Shown: piece after piece, positions 37,028 to 48,775 of the stretch
Layout: every line of letters starts with the position of its first letter
How positions within the stretch are numbered: the first letter of the stretch is position 1
From: Flaccisagitta enflata
Lineage: Eukaryota > Chaetognatha > Sagittoidea > Aphragmophora
Assembly (NCBI GenBank): GCA_965153355.1
Contig: OZ231127.1
Coordinates: 38,936,001 to 39,000,000 of the forward strand
Direction: 5' to 3'
DNA length: 64,000 nucleotides
Position numbers and translations under genes: made by a program
Notes under the pieces: model-generated
Told to the model about the DNA's origin: nothing
Seen by the model: the letters and a program-made list of their open reading frames with translations, nothing else
Database searches by the model: none

Positions 37028-37540
37028 GGGGCGCGGCCCTGTAGGACACAGGGGTGAATTTCCAAATGTCCGTCTGACCGTCCCTCCGTCTGTCCATACT
37101 TCCCCCCACTGGCCATTAAGGGCCTCAAATCATCACTCTCAAGCCTAATTTTGGCCCTCTAAGCCCTCAAATTAGCCCTTCGAGTCCTCAGAGCTCAGAT
37201 ACCTAAATAGCTCTCCAGACCTCATATCTGCCCACCAGACCTTAAATCAGCCCTCCAGGCCTCAGATCAGTCCTTCAGGCCTCAAATCTGCCCTTTAGGC
37301 CTCAAGCCTGCCCCCAAGACCTCAAATCTACTCTTCAGGCCTGAAATATACCCTCCAGACCTCAAATCCGCCTTCAATAACCTCAATCAGTCTTCTTAAG
37401 CCTTATATATTCCCCCTCAGGACGTCAGGAAATTCAGCCCTGTGCCCTGCAGGACATTGGCCCTTTTGAGTTACTGCCCCGCTCTCACTCCGTCATTTCA
37501 CTTGATCACTCCAAGCAAGGCATCGGGTACCGCTGACCTT
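37028..37540. repeat. Composite minisatellite element
   Basis: GGGGCGCGGCCCTGTAGGAC, ACAGGGGTGAATTTCC, about 16 units like CCTCCAGACCTCAAATC, an inverse GGAAATTCAGCCCTGTG and an end GGCATCGGGTACCGCTGACC. It lies in the PLC intron before exon 5. A poly-T run follows. Confidence 0.8.
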
Positions 37541-37690
37541 GTGCTATCCTTTGATGACAAGTTTGTTTTTTTTTTTTTTTTTTTTTTTTTTTCGTGGAAT
37601 GGATAGGGGGCGGAGGTAGGAAAGGGAATGAACGTTGCTAACTCCAAAAGTTAGCTTGAATACTCAATTTTCCTCCCTTCCCCCTCCCAG

Positions 37691-38628
37691 GTTCGAAAAG
37701 GTAAAACACATTCCTCACTCTTCAAGCATGAATGCGGGCTGTCGGACGAGAAAAACAATCAAAATAGCAACAACAGCAAGATAAATAACAACAACACCAG
37801 TAGTAGTAACGCCAACATAGCTTCCCTCGGGGAAACGAAGAGTTTGAGTGACATACCGAGTCCGGCGACGGCGACCTCTCCAACCAGCCGAAGTCTCAAG
37901 AAATTCTTCCCGGACAAAAGAGAACGAAGATCTTCCTCTTTGTCGCCGAAGAAAAATGGCGCTGCAAATGGTAGCAAAGGAGGAGGAAGAGCAGAAGGAG
38001 GAGGAGAAAGAGGAGAAAAATATCGTGAGGATGAAGCGGCGTCGAACGGCTCCATCGTAAGCGCGGCGACGACGCCGGCTCACTCGGTTTTGACGTCGGC
38101 TCATTCGCTTGCCTCCTTTGCCACTCAACCACCTCCTATGACTTCGCCGCCGCCGCCCCCGACTTCTCCAAACGATGACGTCACCGATAACGCTCTGAGC
38201 AGCGTCGGAAGCGTAAGAGGCATCGGTAGTGTGGGCAGCATAGGAGGCATCGGCAGCATGGGCAGCGTCGGAAGCGTAAGCGGCAGCGCTGGCAGCCGAG
38301 TGAACGGCGTCAGCGGCGTCGTTGGAGTCGGCAGACAGCTCAGCGGCGGCAGCGATTATTCAACGGGAGCGGTAACTGCATCGCCACCACCGAGTCCGAG
38401 TCCTCATTCCGTTGCGTTTCGCGGCGCCGCGTCTTCGACATCAACATCTCCAATGGCGGCAGTGACGTCGCGTTGTCAGCATTTAAGTCACGATTTCGAC
38501 GAATCCCGTTGCTTCTCGATCATCTTCGGCTGCTACGGGTCCTTGGCCTCTTTGGATCTCGTGGCACCGACGGAAAGCGACAGAGACGCTTGGGTCAAAG
38601 GACTCGTCAATCTCATGAAATTCTTCAG
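37691..38628 (+). CDS. PLC exon 5: PH domain end with about 240-residue low-complexity insert
   Basis: At 938 bp this is the longest exon. It opens with VRKGKTHSSLF, continuing the PH core, and closes with CFSIIFGC, LASLDLVAPTESDRDAWV and KGLVNLMKFF, the last PH strands and C-terminal helix. In between lies a Ser/Asn/Pro stretch, a KR-rich segment (KKFFPDKRERRSSSLSPKK) and GSVGSIGG-type Gly/Ser repeats. The frame is open throughout with AG and GT borders, so the insert appears genuinely coding and probably forms a disordered surface loop. Phases are 0 in and 2 out. Confidence 0.9.
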
Positions 38629-38810
38629 GTAATCATGTAACATTTCATGTATAATATCAAAAAATATTTCATTATATTCTATCAACTTATAATCACCTAG
38701 AATATTTGTTTCACATAGATATGTCGGGTGCCCCCGCCCTTCATTAGTCTGTCTGTCAGTCCTTCTCATTTCGCATTTCCGTTCGGGTGAAGTGACGAAA
38801 ACTGTTTCAC

Positions 38811-38990
38811 TTTTTAGTCGCGTGCTACGCGACTCTACACCCCGCTTTGTCGGTCGGTCCGTTTTTTTTTTTTTTTTTTTTTTTTTTTGGTCTTTTTCCA
38901 CACTGCTCTTGCCCAAATGATCATTTGACCTCAAATACGGCCATTGCCCACCCGCACGCGACTGGGGTAGCCGTGTATCCGGCCTTGTTT
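38811..38990 (+). repeat. Hairpin-family repeat, subfamily A
   Basis: Perfect GTCGCG-TGCTA-CGCGAC hairpin; the tetranucleotide core is short and followed by a poly-T run. It ends GTATCCGGCCTTGTT. It lies 180 bp after PLC exon 5. Confidence 0.88.
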
Positions 38991-39171
38991 TACCATGTAC
39001 TCGATAATCAGTCGATAAAGTCTATTTCTAAGTCTGTCTATTCCGGAAAAAATTCTCATTTCTCCAATTTTCATAAAATATATCGGTTTCCAGCGGGGAA
39101 AATGACGGTGATACTCGCAAACGAGGAGCGAGTGGCAGGTAATGAGTATAGTCGCCAAAGCGTCAGATGGT

Positions 39172-39591
39172 CGGCGGTACCCGTGCCCTGCCTGAGTAGG
39201 TTGTGCTTGAAGTTGAGGGGGGAGCAGGGCAGCGGCCCCAAAGGGGTCGATGACCTATGCTTTCACACATATGGGGAATTTTATCCTTCTCCTCCTTCTC
39301 CTCCTCCTCCTCCTCCTCCTGGGATCAGGCCTCTTGGCTGGGATTTGGACCTTGAGGCTGAGATTTGGGCCTCGAAGCTGAGATTTGGGCGCTAAGGCTG
39401 GTATCTGACCCTTAGGCTAGGATTTGGGCTTCCTGCAGGCTAGGATTTGAGCTTCGAGGCTAGGATTTGGGCCTCAAGACTGGGATTTGAGACGGGGGAC
39501 GGAGAAGAAGAGGGTAGAGGGGGAGGGGAAGGAGAAAATTGCCCATACATGTGAAAGCATAGGTCATCGACTCCTTCGGGGCCTGCTGCGC
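39172..39591. repeat. Composite minisatellite element, reverse orientation, intact inverted repeats
   Basis: It opens with GGCGGTACCCGTGCC, the complement of the family end motif. Inverted arms of about 50 bp contain GATGACCTATGCTTTCACA at 39250 and its complement at 39551. The core is about eight units like GAGGCTGAGATTTGGGCCT. It is the best-preserved hairpin of the family. Confidence 0.82.
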
Positions 39592-39916
39592 AAAAAGGAT
39601 ACCCATGTCAATAACAATGATTTGCATGTTGGTGGAGGCGCTACGCAAGCCACGTCTGCTGGAGTGGAAAATATCAAATTTACACGGCCTTGCGGTGCAG
39701 AGGGAGGGGAGAATAAGACAGATTCGTTTTGCTATCCTCGATCAACCTAAAACCCAGTAAATCATCGCACAGCAGAGGAAATAATTTCTTGTAGCTGCAC
39801 CGGTGTATCTTGCACAGAGTGGCCAAGTGGACACCTACTCGTAGTTCTCAAACAGTAATCACAGGGCCGGAATGTTGTTTTTGTTGTTGTTGATGTTGTT
39901 GTTTTTGTTGTTGTTT

Positions 39917-40057
<141 letters not shown>

Positions 40058-40344
40058 TTGTTGTTGTGGTTATGGTTGTTTTTATAGTTGTTTTTTATTG
40101 TTGTTGTGGTTGTTGTGGTTATTGATTTTGTCGTTATTGTCGATGATATTGTTCTATGTTGTTTGGTTGTTGTTTCCGCTCAAAAGCTGTAATGATGCTT
40201 CTAGAGCTTTCATGGTGCTTTTTACGGGTGTTTTTCCTTTTGTTCTACATATTTGGCGCTGTTGATTTATCGTTGGTATTACGAATCGAATTGCTTTAGA
40301 AATTCGGATAAACGAACGATTTCCGCGAAACGAACCATTCATCA

Positions 40345-40347
<3 letters not shown>

Positions 40348-40420
<73 letters not shown>
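40348..40420. repeat. (CT)n microsatellite upstream of PLC exon 6
   Basis: About 36 CT units ending 42 bp before the acceptor. Confidence 0.95.
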
Positions 40421-40424
<4 letters not shown>

Positions 40425-40462
40425 CTCACTTTTCCAATGGCGCCATCTTTGCGTCACTGCAG

Positions 40463-40622
40463 GAATCAAAACAATCCGTGTGCCCAAAGTTGGATGCGTC
40501 GAATGTTCCACACAGCGGACAAAGACGGCAATGGAGTTCTCACTTTCAACGAAGCTTACGATTTACTCCACCGTATGAACATCAAAATGGACAAGGCCGA
40601 AGCGGAAAGAATTTTTAAAAAG
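40463..40622 (+). CDS. PLC exon 6: first EF hand
   Basis: The exon lies behind a (CT)n tract and CACTGCAG. It encodes WMRRMFHTADKDGNGVLTFN, whose loop DKDGNGVLTFNE has canonical ligand residues at positions 1, 3, 5 and 12. A helix follows, ending RIFKK. Calcium binding is therefore plausible, although PLC EF hands often serve as scaffold. Phases are 2 in and 0 out; the donor is AAG|GTAGCG. Confidence 0.9.
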
Positions 40623-41334
40623 GTAGCGGCCATTTGGCAACCATTGCAACGCAACGGGTTGTTATTGGAGAAACTGAACAAAGCCTGGAATGAACAACAG
40701 ATGAATAATGAATGATCCGACTGACGAACTGTATCTCTAAGAGAGTACCGTGAAGAAGTTTTACGAAAAAGAGGGGAATAAAGCATGCGAGGCTTTATGA
40801 AAAACTTATTTGCATATTGTGGTTTTCGGCAAAAACAGCGTCGTGGTATGAACAGCGTCAAAATGCCATCCTAATTAGGTTTTTCTAGGGACCTTGTGCT
40901 ACTATAAGTGTTCAAGTATAGTCATTTTAAAGCGTTTGCAAATGTAAGTGACATAGATATGAACCTAACTAAACATTCATTAGGAAATCATTCCATTCGA
41001 TTCATTCAAAATATAAAATTCACGGTACCGGAAACGTTGTGATTGGTTGATCTGGTGCGATTTAACATCCTACGGTGGAGATCCTCATTTCAACCTAATT
41101 GTGGTACACTCATTTGTTCTTATAAGAACATATAATTTTTTTCTGAGGCTCAGTGTTCTTATTTTTAAGTTAATATGACGCTCAAATTGTTTTTACGGTG
41201 TTCTTATTTTACGAATTTCCAGCAAGAGCTAAAATGTCATACCCTCGGGTGATTTCTTGAATTTTGGTTAATTAGGTAACAATCATTGCCCTTGATTACT
41301 TTTGGTAAGCTTTTGGCCTAGATTAGATGGGATG

Positions 41335-41462
41335 TTTTTCAGATTGTGTTTTATGGAAAACTAGGAGTGGTGCGCATATGAACTAGTCAGTGAGAGTTCG
41401 CAAGGCCCTTTTCCATCTATTTCAGTTTGAATATAGTGAGGGATATTGATCCACCTATCATT
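41335..41462. repeat. Dispersed repeat, copy of the 16735 element
   Basis: TTTTATGGAAAACTAGGAGT, ACTAGTCAGTGAGAGTTC and CACCTATCATTG match 16735-16865. It lies in the PLC intron before exon 7. Confidence 0.75.
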
Positions 41463-41704
41463 GAAGGGATTGTTCTTAGCGGCGACGAATGAGGTTCAGA
41501 TGTTCTTAGATTCCCTCAGATTTGAGGCTGACAATGTTCTTACGATTGTTCTTATTTTCTTCCTCATCTGAGCCTCAATGTTCTTATAAACAAGGTTCTT
41601 AGTCAAACATATGAGTGTATGGGCAACCTGATTGTGGTATGGGCAAACTGACAGTACAATACAGTTAGTTACTTGGCCGACATATTCTCTTTTTTTCCCG
41701 TTAG

Positions 41705-42038
41705 GCCGATCACAAACCCGTTCGGACTAGCGCCGATTCTTCACCGACAAAAGCGGCTTCGTCAATGAGCAAAACGCCGGAAGCTGCTAAAAGCGGCGAC
41801 GAAAACGGCCTCGATGACGTCGTCGTTGAGACGAACGGCGTTCATGTACGCGGCGTAGCGACGCCAACTCTCGCCACTCCCAACGGTCACGTGAACAATA
41901 ACGATAAAAACGACTCCGGTTTTCTTCAAGTAACGCCGTGTCAAGCGGTGTTGTCACCCACTTCGGTGAACTCTCTTCAAGTCGCGACTCGCACTATCAC
42001 TCCCACCACGCCTACTCTCATGAGAGCCTTCAGATCAC
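41705..42038 (+). CDS. PLC exon 7: insert interrupting EF hand 2
   Basis: The acceptor is CCCGTTAG. About 111 residues, Ser/Thr/Pro/Asn-rich, include SADSSPTKAASS and NGHVNNNDKNDS. Exon 6 ends phase 0 and exon 8 needs phase 1, so an exon ending in phase 1 is required, and this one gives it. The first residues (AD) and exon 8's LDFDEF would together make a normal EF2 loop, so the insert falls inside that loop. The donor used here, C|GTTGGC, is weak, so the 3' border may be wrong. Confidence 0.7.
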
Positions 42039-42547
42039 GTTGGCATTGAATAAGATTTGGCTTAGTTGATTTTTTAAAAATTCTTATAAGGTTGAGCACC
42101 GCTAAAGCGCATTCGCTTTTAACTTATAAAGCTTGCAACATACAGTCCCTTGAGATTTTGTGGTTATTTGTATATTGGCTAAAAGCCATAATTTTTCCTA
42201 GTCCTTTGTCATGCGCTCTAGCGAAGCTCAACTGTACAGTTATTAGCACAAAATCAGTGCATGGAAATATTTTTTTCAAAGCGGTTGGGTGAAATTCTAA
42301 TTCTGTCTTTAGAAATTTTGCGTTTCCAAAAACGTTTTATTAATGCCAATTTCATGGCTCAGAATTTCACTCAAGATTTTTTTCTTGAATCAACAGTGAG
42401 ATATTTCAACTTTTGTTAATGCAAAAAAAAAAAATCACAAAAGTAAACAAAAAACACGTTTAAACACATCAAATTTCAATCTATTTCAACGCCAACGTAT
42501 CCCCTTACCCCGCTTCAATGGGGGAAACTCCCTTCATCCCCCTTCAG

Positions 42548-42719
42548 CCTCGACGGTGAACGTGAACACGGACTCGAACCTCGACTTTGACGAGTTTTAT
42601 CTCTTCTTCCGATTTCTGACTTTTCGAAGCGAAATCGAAGAACTCATGACTAAATTCGGCTCCAAACGTCACGTCCCAGGCATGTTGGGAGCCGATGAAG
42701 AAGGAGTACTCTCACTCAG
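42548..42719 (+). CDS. PLC exon 8: EF hand 2 and 3
   Basis: The exon begins after CCCTTCAG and ends AG|GTAGAA. It encodes SNLDFDEFYLFFRFLTFRSE and then IEELMTKFG, matching the PLC pattern L.FDEF..F...LT.R.EI. The EF3 region is degenerate as in most PLCs. Phases are 1 in and 2 out. Confidence 0.9.
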
Positions 42720-42799
42720 GTAGAATATATTTGACTATATATATATATATTGTTAAAGCAGAAGAGAAACAATAAAAAACACAAAAACAATAGCGAAAA

Positions 42800-43263
<464 letters not shown>

Positions 43264-43705
43264 GTGTTTTTGATGGAAATCTATATAAAGCTCTTATCAC
43301 CATTCAGACCGCCGGCAAAGACATTGAGGTAATTCTGTGCCCTACCGTTCCATCGCTCACATGGCCATTTGTCGATGTGTCGCTCGGTTACTCATTGGAT
43401 TTTGGTTGACAGTTTGAAACGCATTTGTGTAGGTGGTGAATTTAGATCGGAAATAACAAAATTTGACATTTACGCTTCGCAGGTGATAGTCTGAAAACAG
43501 CTTTAAAAATGAATTTAACTTTGCTTTGAAATGAAACCATGGCCATATTCTATTCATTCAAGACACATGTCTTTAAATTGTAATGAAAATTCGCTTAAAT
43601 GAAGAAATAAAATTCCCTTCGAAGAATTATTCATAAAGCCACGGCGCACATGAGCGGCAAAATTGGCAAGTCACTACTATAAATCTCCTTGCCTCTTTTT
43701 TCTTA

Positions 43706-44193
<488 letters not shown>

Positions 44194-44194
44194 G

Positions 44195-44390
44195 CATCGA
44201 GGAGTTTCGTCATTTCATGGTGACGCAGCAGAAGTTGTCGGATTTTTCCGCTGCTGATGCTCGGCGCGTGATGGACGATTACGAGAGAGAGGAGGAGTTT
44301 CGCGCTGACGGCCTTCTTGGCTACGACGGCTTTCACGAGTTCCTCCGATCGGCTGACGAGGGCGCGCTCATCGAACCACCCGCAAATATG
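44195..44390 (+). CDS. PLC exon 9: EF hands 3/4 and lead-in to X
   Basis: A (CT)n microsatellite more than 150 bp long runs straight into the acceptor CTCTCTCCAG. The exon encodes SIEEFRHFMVTQQK, ARRVMDDYE and YDGFHEFLRSADEGAL, matching L..FL...Q, I.RYE and DGF..YL.S.DG of PLC. Phases are 2 in and 0 out; the donor is ATG|GTATAA. Confidence 0.93.
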
Positions 44391-44711
44391 GTATAACATA
44401 TATAGATATTGAAGTTTTATATAAGTATAGATTAGCGAGCGAGGACGCTTCTAGCGTTGGTGCGCCAATTGGTGCGTCCGCTTCAGATTGAGAGGCGTAG
44501 GCCGACGTATAATAAGTAGCGAGAGACAAACTTGCCTTTGACAAACAAAAATGAATAACTATCACGTTCCCTTGTGGTGTTTTACCATCGGACAGACAGA
44601 TTGACGTAAACAGCCTTTTGATAACTCACTTCGTCACATAACATTTAAAATTGAGAAAGAGTGTAATCATCCATCACTCGTTCTCTCTCGTTTTCTCCGG
44701 AAACACGTCAG

Positions 44712-44832
44712 CACGACATGACGCATCCCTTATCTCACTACTACATTGCATCCTCACACAATACTTACTTGATGGGCGATCAACTAACGGGGATCAGCAG
44801 TCGCGAAGCCTACATTCTCGCACTTCGCAAAG
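44712..44832 (+). CDS. PLC exon 10: PI-PLC X, first catalytic His
   Basis: Encodes [20 protein letters not shown], then [27 protein letters not shown] holds the first catalytic His and the calcium-ligand Asn (His311/Asn312 in mammalian PLC-delta1). Phases are 0 in and 1 out. The acceptor is ACGTCAG and the donor G|GTCAGT. Confidence 0.97.
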
Positions 44833-45708
44833 GTCAGTTAGTCACACTCTGCTATGACTTGTGACAGCATTGCTTTATTAAAAAAATACATCAAAAACAA
44901 AGGATGAGAGTCTTGGGAACTCTCACTCTATGGTGTGCATATAAACTTGTTCTTACCTGGCCATTAATATCGAAAAGGATGCACCAAATTACTTGCGTTA
45001 CTTCTGGGAGTGAGTCCCATGGACAGGCATGCATATAATTCATTTCTGCCGAATAGCACATATTTTCCCCTGAGATCTGCCGACTTTTCAAAGTCTGTCT
45101 GAAAATCCACTCTAGCTCCGAAATCATGGTTCCTTCCGTTTCTCCCAACGTTAGCGGGTGCAATGTCAGTCGCTCAGAACACTTATGCCCAGCACTGGCC
45201 AATGGTGTTGAGGTTCCTAAGCTCACTAGTGCGGCCGCTGTAAAACAGAGCATGCGATCTTATGATAGTATTGTTGAAAGATATAGAATATGAACCTTTG
45301 ATAATGAAGATTGTTGGTCATATTCTTTACCATCATCCAAACTGATGTCAATGAAAAAGTAGTTAAATCTCCAATCACATCGCATGGCTTTAAATGCGCA
45401 GAAATTTATCATCAGAGCATTGGAACCTTTAATAAGATTCCTTGTTGTTACAAGAAAGAATAAGAATCAAAGGGACAACAATATGCAAATTACTTTTTAG
45501 ACACAACTTAGTCGTCAATCTTTAGAATTTAGTATATAGTCAATGCTAACATTCTTTTTCATTTTCTTTCTCTCCTGGGAGGTGCCGAGACGCCCCCTAA
45601 TCTGCCGAGTAGCTACTCGCTACTCCATAATCTGCAAGCTTGCCCATGGACATGTGATTTTTCGTTTGTATGTTTGTTTTTGTGTCTCTCTGTCTGTCTC
45701 TGGCTCTT

Positions 45709-45711
<3 letters not shown>

Positions 45712-45783
<72 letters not shown>
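45712..45783. repeat. (CT)n microsatellite upstream of PLC exon 11
   Basis: About 36 CT units ending 70 bp before the acceptor. From 44833 to 45711 no other feature was recognised. Confidence 0.93.
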
Positions 45784-45785
<2 letters not shown>

Positions 45786-45853
45786 GGGCAACTACAGCTC
45801 ATTGAATTGTAAATTACAATTTGTAATCCAATCCAATCCAATGTCAAACCCAG

Positions 45854-45960
45854 GTTGTCGTTGCGTTGAGTTGGACGTCTGGGACGGATCCAACGGTGAG
45901 CCCGTTATTTATCATGGTCATACCGCCACCACGAGGATTCCACTGGATGAAGTGCTGGAG
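45854..45960 (+). CDS. PLC exon 11: PI-PLC X, calcium ligands and second His
   Basis: Encodes [17 protein letters not shown], then [19 protein letters not shown]. The Glu and Asp of VELD are calcium ligands and the His of YHGHT is the second catalytic His in known PLCs; all are present. The Trp-Asp-Gly motif is intact. Phases are 1 in and 0 out; the donor is GAG|GTGAGT. Confidence 0.97.
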
Positions 45961-46271
45961 GTGAGTTACATCAACGTTACTTACGCCGTCATGCTTTGGG
46001 GTGTGTTCACTCGTTTAAAGTCAATTGCAAGTATAACTCGGCTGCTTTTGATGTTGTTTTTATTGTTGTTGTTGCTGTTGTTGTTGTTGCTGCTGTTGTT
46101 TTTGTTGTTGTTGTTGTTGTAATTGTTGTTGTTGTTGTTGTTGATGATGACGTTGTTGTTGTTGTTGTTATTACAACTGTTGTTGCTGTTGTTGTTGTTG
46201 TTGTTTTTGTTGTTGCTGTAGTTGTTGTTTTGCATTTGTGGTTAGTAGGTTTAATGTGGTAGTTGTAACTA

Positions 46272-46441
46272 CAGTTGACTCTAACAGACCCGCCACCAAC
46301 GAAATTCCGCCTATAACAGAGGTAAATTTATAGTCCCTTTATGCTAATTCCTTTTGTTTTCTTTGTTGGCAATAGCAGAAGTCCATCTATAACAGAAAAA
46401 AATGTTGGTCCCCTGAAATCAGTTAGAGCGGGGTTCAACTG
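46272..46441. mobile_element. Short MITE of about 170 bp with CAGTTGA ends and TA duplication
   Basis: The left end CAGTTGACTCTAACAGACCC pairs with the right end GAGCGGGGTTCAACTG. TA lies on both sides, as for Tc1/mariner-type elements. It is related to 62269-62425. Confidence 0.75.
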
Positions 46442-46464
46442 TATTGTTGTTGTTGTTGTTGCTG

Positions 46465-46502
<38 letters not shown>

Positions 46503-47199
46503 GGTGGTGGTGGTGGTGGTGGTGGTGGTGGTGGTGGTGGTGGTGGTGGTGGTGGTGATGATGGCGGTGGTGGCGGTCTCGGTGGTATTTGAAGTTGTTC
46601 ATCACAGATTTATTGGGTCGGAAATTTCAAAAATCTTTTTTTCATTTTAAGTTGAATGGAAAAGTATTCTGAGCATAATCAATGCTACTAAAATCTTTTT
46701 AGGTTACTAAATCAAAAGGCAGCGATGAAAATCAGTTTAACGCCCGATAAGACATTGTTACCACAACTTTTTCCATCTATCTTAATTCGTATGATCATGG
46801 GCCATTATATCTAGCAAGTTGACCATGATTGTAGGGGAATTGATTCCATGAGCGCAAATTGTTGAAAAAATCGCTTCAGTCAAAGTCACTCTTTACCCCT
46901 CGGAGTTCACGGGAAAGATACCTTGGCAAAATCCATAACAACATTGTAGTTATTTCCTTGATATGTTGCCGCAAAATTGAAGACCGACGAATTTGCTTTT
47001 TGCTAGTTCCTTTTTTATTTTTTTGGAACAAAGATAAATTCCTGAGCATTTCGCAACTGATTTTGGTTTCACTGTATGCTACTTCAGAAACAGACTCTTG
47101 TATGAGATATGTGTTATTGCTGTTGGCGGCGTCGTCAATGTTGTTCCATGGTTCTTAGTATCGTGGAAATTTCATTAATGCACAGTTTTCCCCCTGCAG

Positions 47200-47332
47200 G
47201 CTATCCGTGACTACGCATTTTTCAAATCGGAGTTTCCTTTGATTCTTTCTATCGAGAATCATTGTTCTCTGGAGCAGCAAAGAAAAATGGCGGCCTCTTT
47301 CAATACTATTCTGGGAGAACTGCTACATACAG
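47200..47332 (+). CDS. PLC exon 12: PI-PLC X
   Basis: Encodes [20 protein letters not shown] and [20 protein letters not shown]. The Glu of SIENHCS is the third acidic calcium ligand of the family. Phases are 0 in and 1 out. The acceptor is CCCCCTGCAG and the donor ACAG|GTACAT. Confidence 0.97.
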
Positions 47333-47684
47333 GTACATACATTCATAAAGGTACATCTAAGGGATTAATCGACTGCTACAAACAGGTTGGTAGCTGGCAC
47401 ATCTTTGGAACAGATTGATTAATTGATGCCGGTTTATTTCAATTGTCAATATTGAACTTTGTTGATAAATGCTAATATTATTTGTGATTTATTAACAGCA
47501 ATTCTTTTTTGCTCTTAAAAGGCATTAAAAAAAAAGTTAATTAACATATAATTTCATTCGTGAATTCATTCATTCAATTATCAATTCATTCATTCAGTCA
47601 TCAGTTCATTCATTCATTCATCAGTTCATTCATTCATTCATTCATTCATTCATTCATTATTCTTTCATTTCATCTGGATGGCAG

Positions 47685-47841
47685 CCGTGCCTCTGGACGA
47701 TGACGAGCATTTGCCATCGCCCGCGGATTTGAAAGGGAAAATCCTGATCAAAGGCCACAAACTCAAACCCGGAAGCGAAGCCGTCGACGGGACATTCGAA
47801 GAAACGGAAGAAGAAACGGAAAACCAAATATGGGATCTCAA
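47685..47841 (+). CDS. PLC exon 13: end of X and start of acidic X-Y linker
   Basis: Encodes LPSPADLKGKILIKGHKLKP, the phosphate-binding strand at the end of X, and then Glu-rich EETEEETENQIWDLK. The family form here is LLKGKKL, and the second Lys (Lys440 in delta1) is His in this protein. Phases are 1 in and 2 out; the donor AA|GTATGA is followed by a (GA)n tract. The phase-2 end rebuilds Lys with exon 14, 4.3 kb downstream. Confidence 0.92.
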
Positions 47842-47852
47842 GTATGAAGGAG

Positions 47853-47855
<3 letters not shown>

Positions 47856-47919
<64 letters not shown>

Positions 47920-47936
47920 GAGAGAGAGAGAGAGAA
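47856..47936. repeat. (GA)n microsatellite just after PLC exon 13
   Basis: Begins 15 bp after the donor AA|GTATGA. Confidence 0.93.
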
Positions 47937-48025
47937 ACAGCGAAATACAGTAAGAGACGGACAAAATGACAGTCAGGCAAACTGACTCACCGACAGAGAC
48001 AGGTAAGTTCAAAATAGATGCTGTA

Positions 48026-48289
48026 TTTTTTAGTCGAGTGCACGCGACTCTATGACCCGCTCTGTCCCTCTGTCTGTCTGTCTGTTGGTCCGTCACGCTT
48101 AGCTTTTTTTTGTCGTTTTGAGTCATTTTGCATCATTTTAAGTCATTATAAGTTATTTCAAGACAATTTACATTTAGTCATATAGTCTTTTGGTCTTTTG
48201 GCTTTTTAGTCTTAAAGTTTTTTAGTCTTTTAGTCTTTTGGTCTTATGGTCTTAACGACCGCACGCGACTGTAAGGTGTTGACCTTGTT
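48026..48289 (+). repeat. Hairpin-family repeat, subfamily A variant with TAGTCTTTT interior
   Basis: Stem GTCGAG-TGCA-CGCGAC, a GTCTGTCTGTCTG core, then an unusual run of TTTAGTCTTTTGGTC units, CGCACGCGACTG and GACCTTGTT. It could be a distinct subfamily. Confidence 0.75.
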
Positions 48290-48394
48290 AAATCAAAAAC
48301 TGGTCATAGCATATTTTTTTTCTTAATCAAACAGCAAATAACTGCATTCAACGAGTTCTTTGGATCTTTTTCCATACACTTTTTTTTATAAGAG

Positions 48395-48775
48395 ACCAGT
48401 TTATAAGAGACATGAGCCTGAGATTTGCCAAAATTTTAAGAACAAAATAAGAGAATGCCCAGCCTGAGATTCAGTTTTGACAATTTTCAGAAAAAAATTT
48501 GCTTTTGTATCTTACAAAAAAAACCCAAAATTTTTCAAGATTTTTTAAAAATATAGAAGTTTATTTCTAAAAGTAACTTCTTCATTTACATTCCCTTTGA
48601 AATCAAGCATTACATTCAAAAATCCATGATGTTGATCAAGTTTATGATAATATTGTTCTAAATAGGGTATTTTTATACAATTCACATATCTATGAACACC
48701 AAAGAAATTAAGAACACTTTAAGAGAATTTCAGGCTCAAAATGGCTGAAAATTTAAGAACACCAAAGGCTGGGTT
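48395..48775 (+). repeat. Dispersed repeat, second copy of the 32635 element
   Basis: ACCAGTTTATAAGAGACATG, AGCCTGAGATTTGCCAAAAT and GGTATTTTTATACAATTCAC match the other copy in opposite orientation. It lies in the PLC intron between exons 13 and 14. Confidence 0.7.

Noticed and set aside
44891-45253. Open frame of 120 codons on the - strand in a PLC intron
   Set aside because: No recognisable domain, no splice support and ordinary intron composition; it could be a transposon scrap but nothing shows this.
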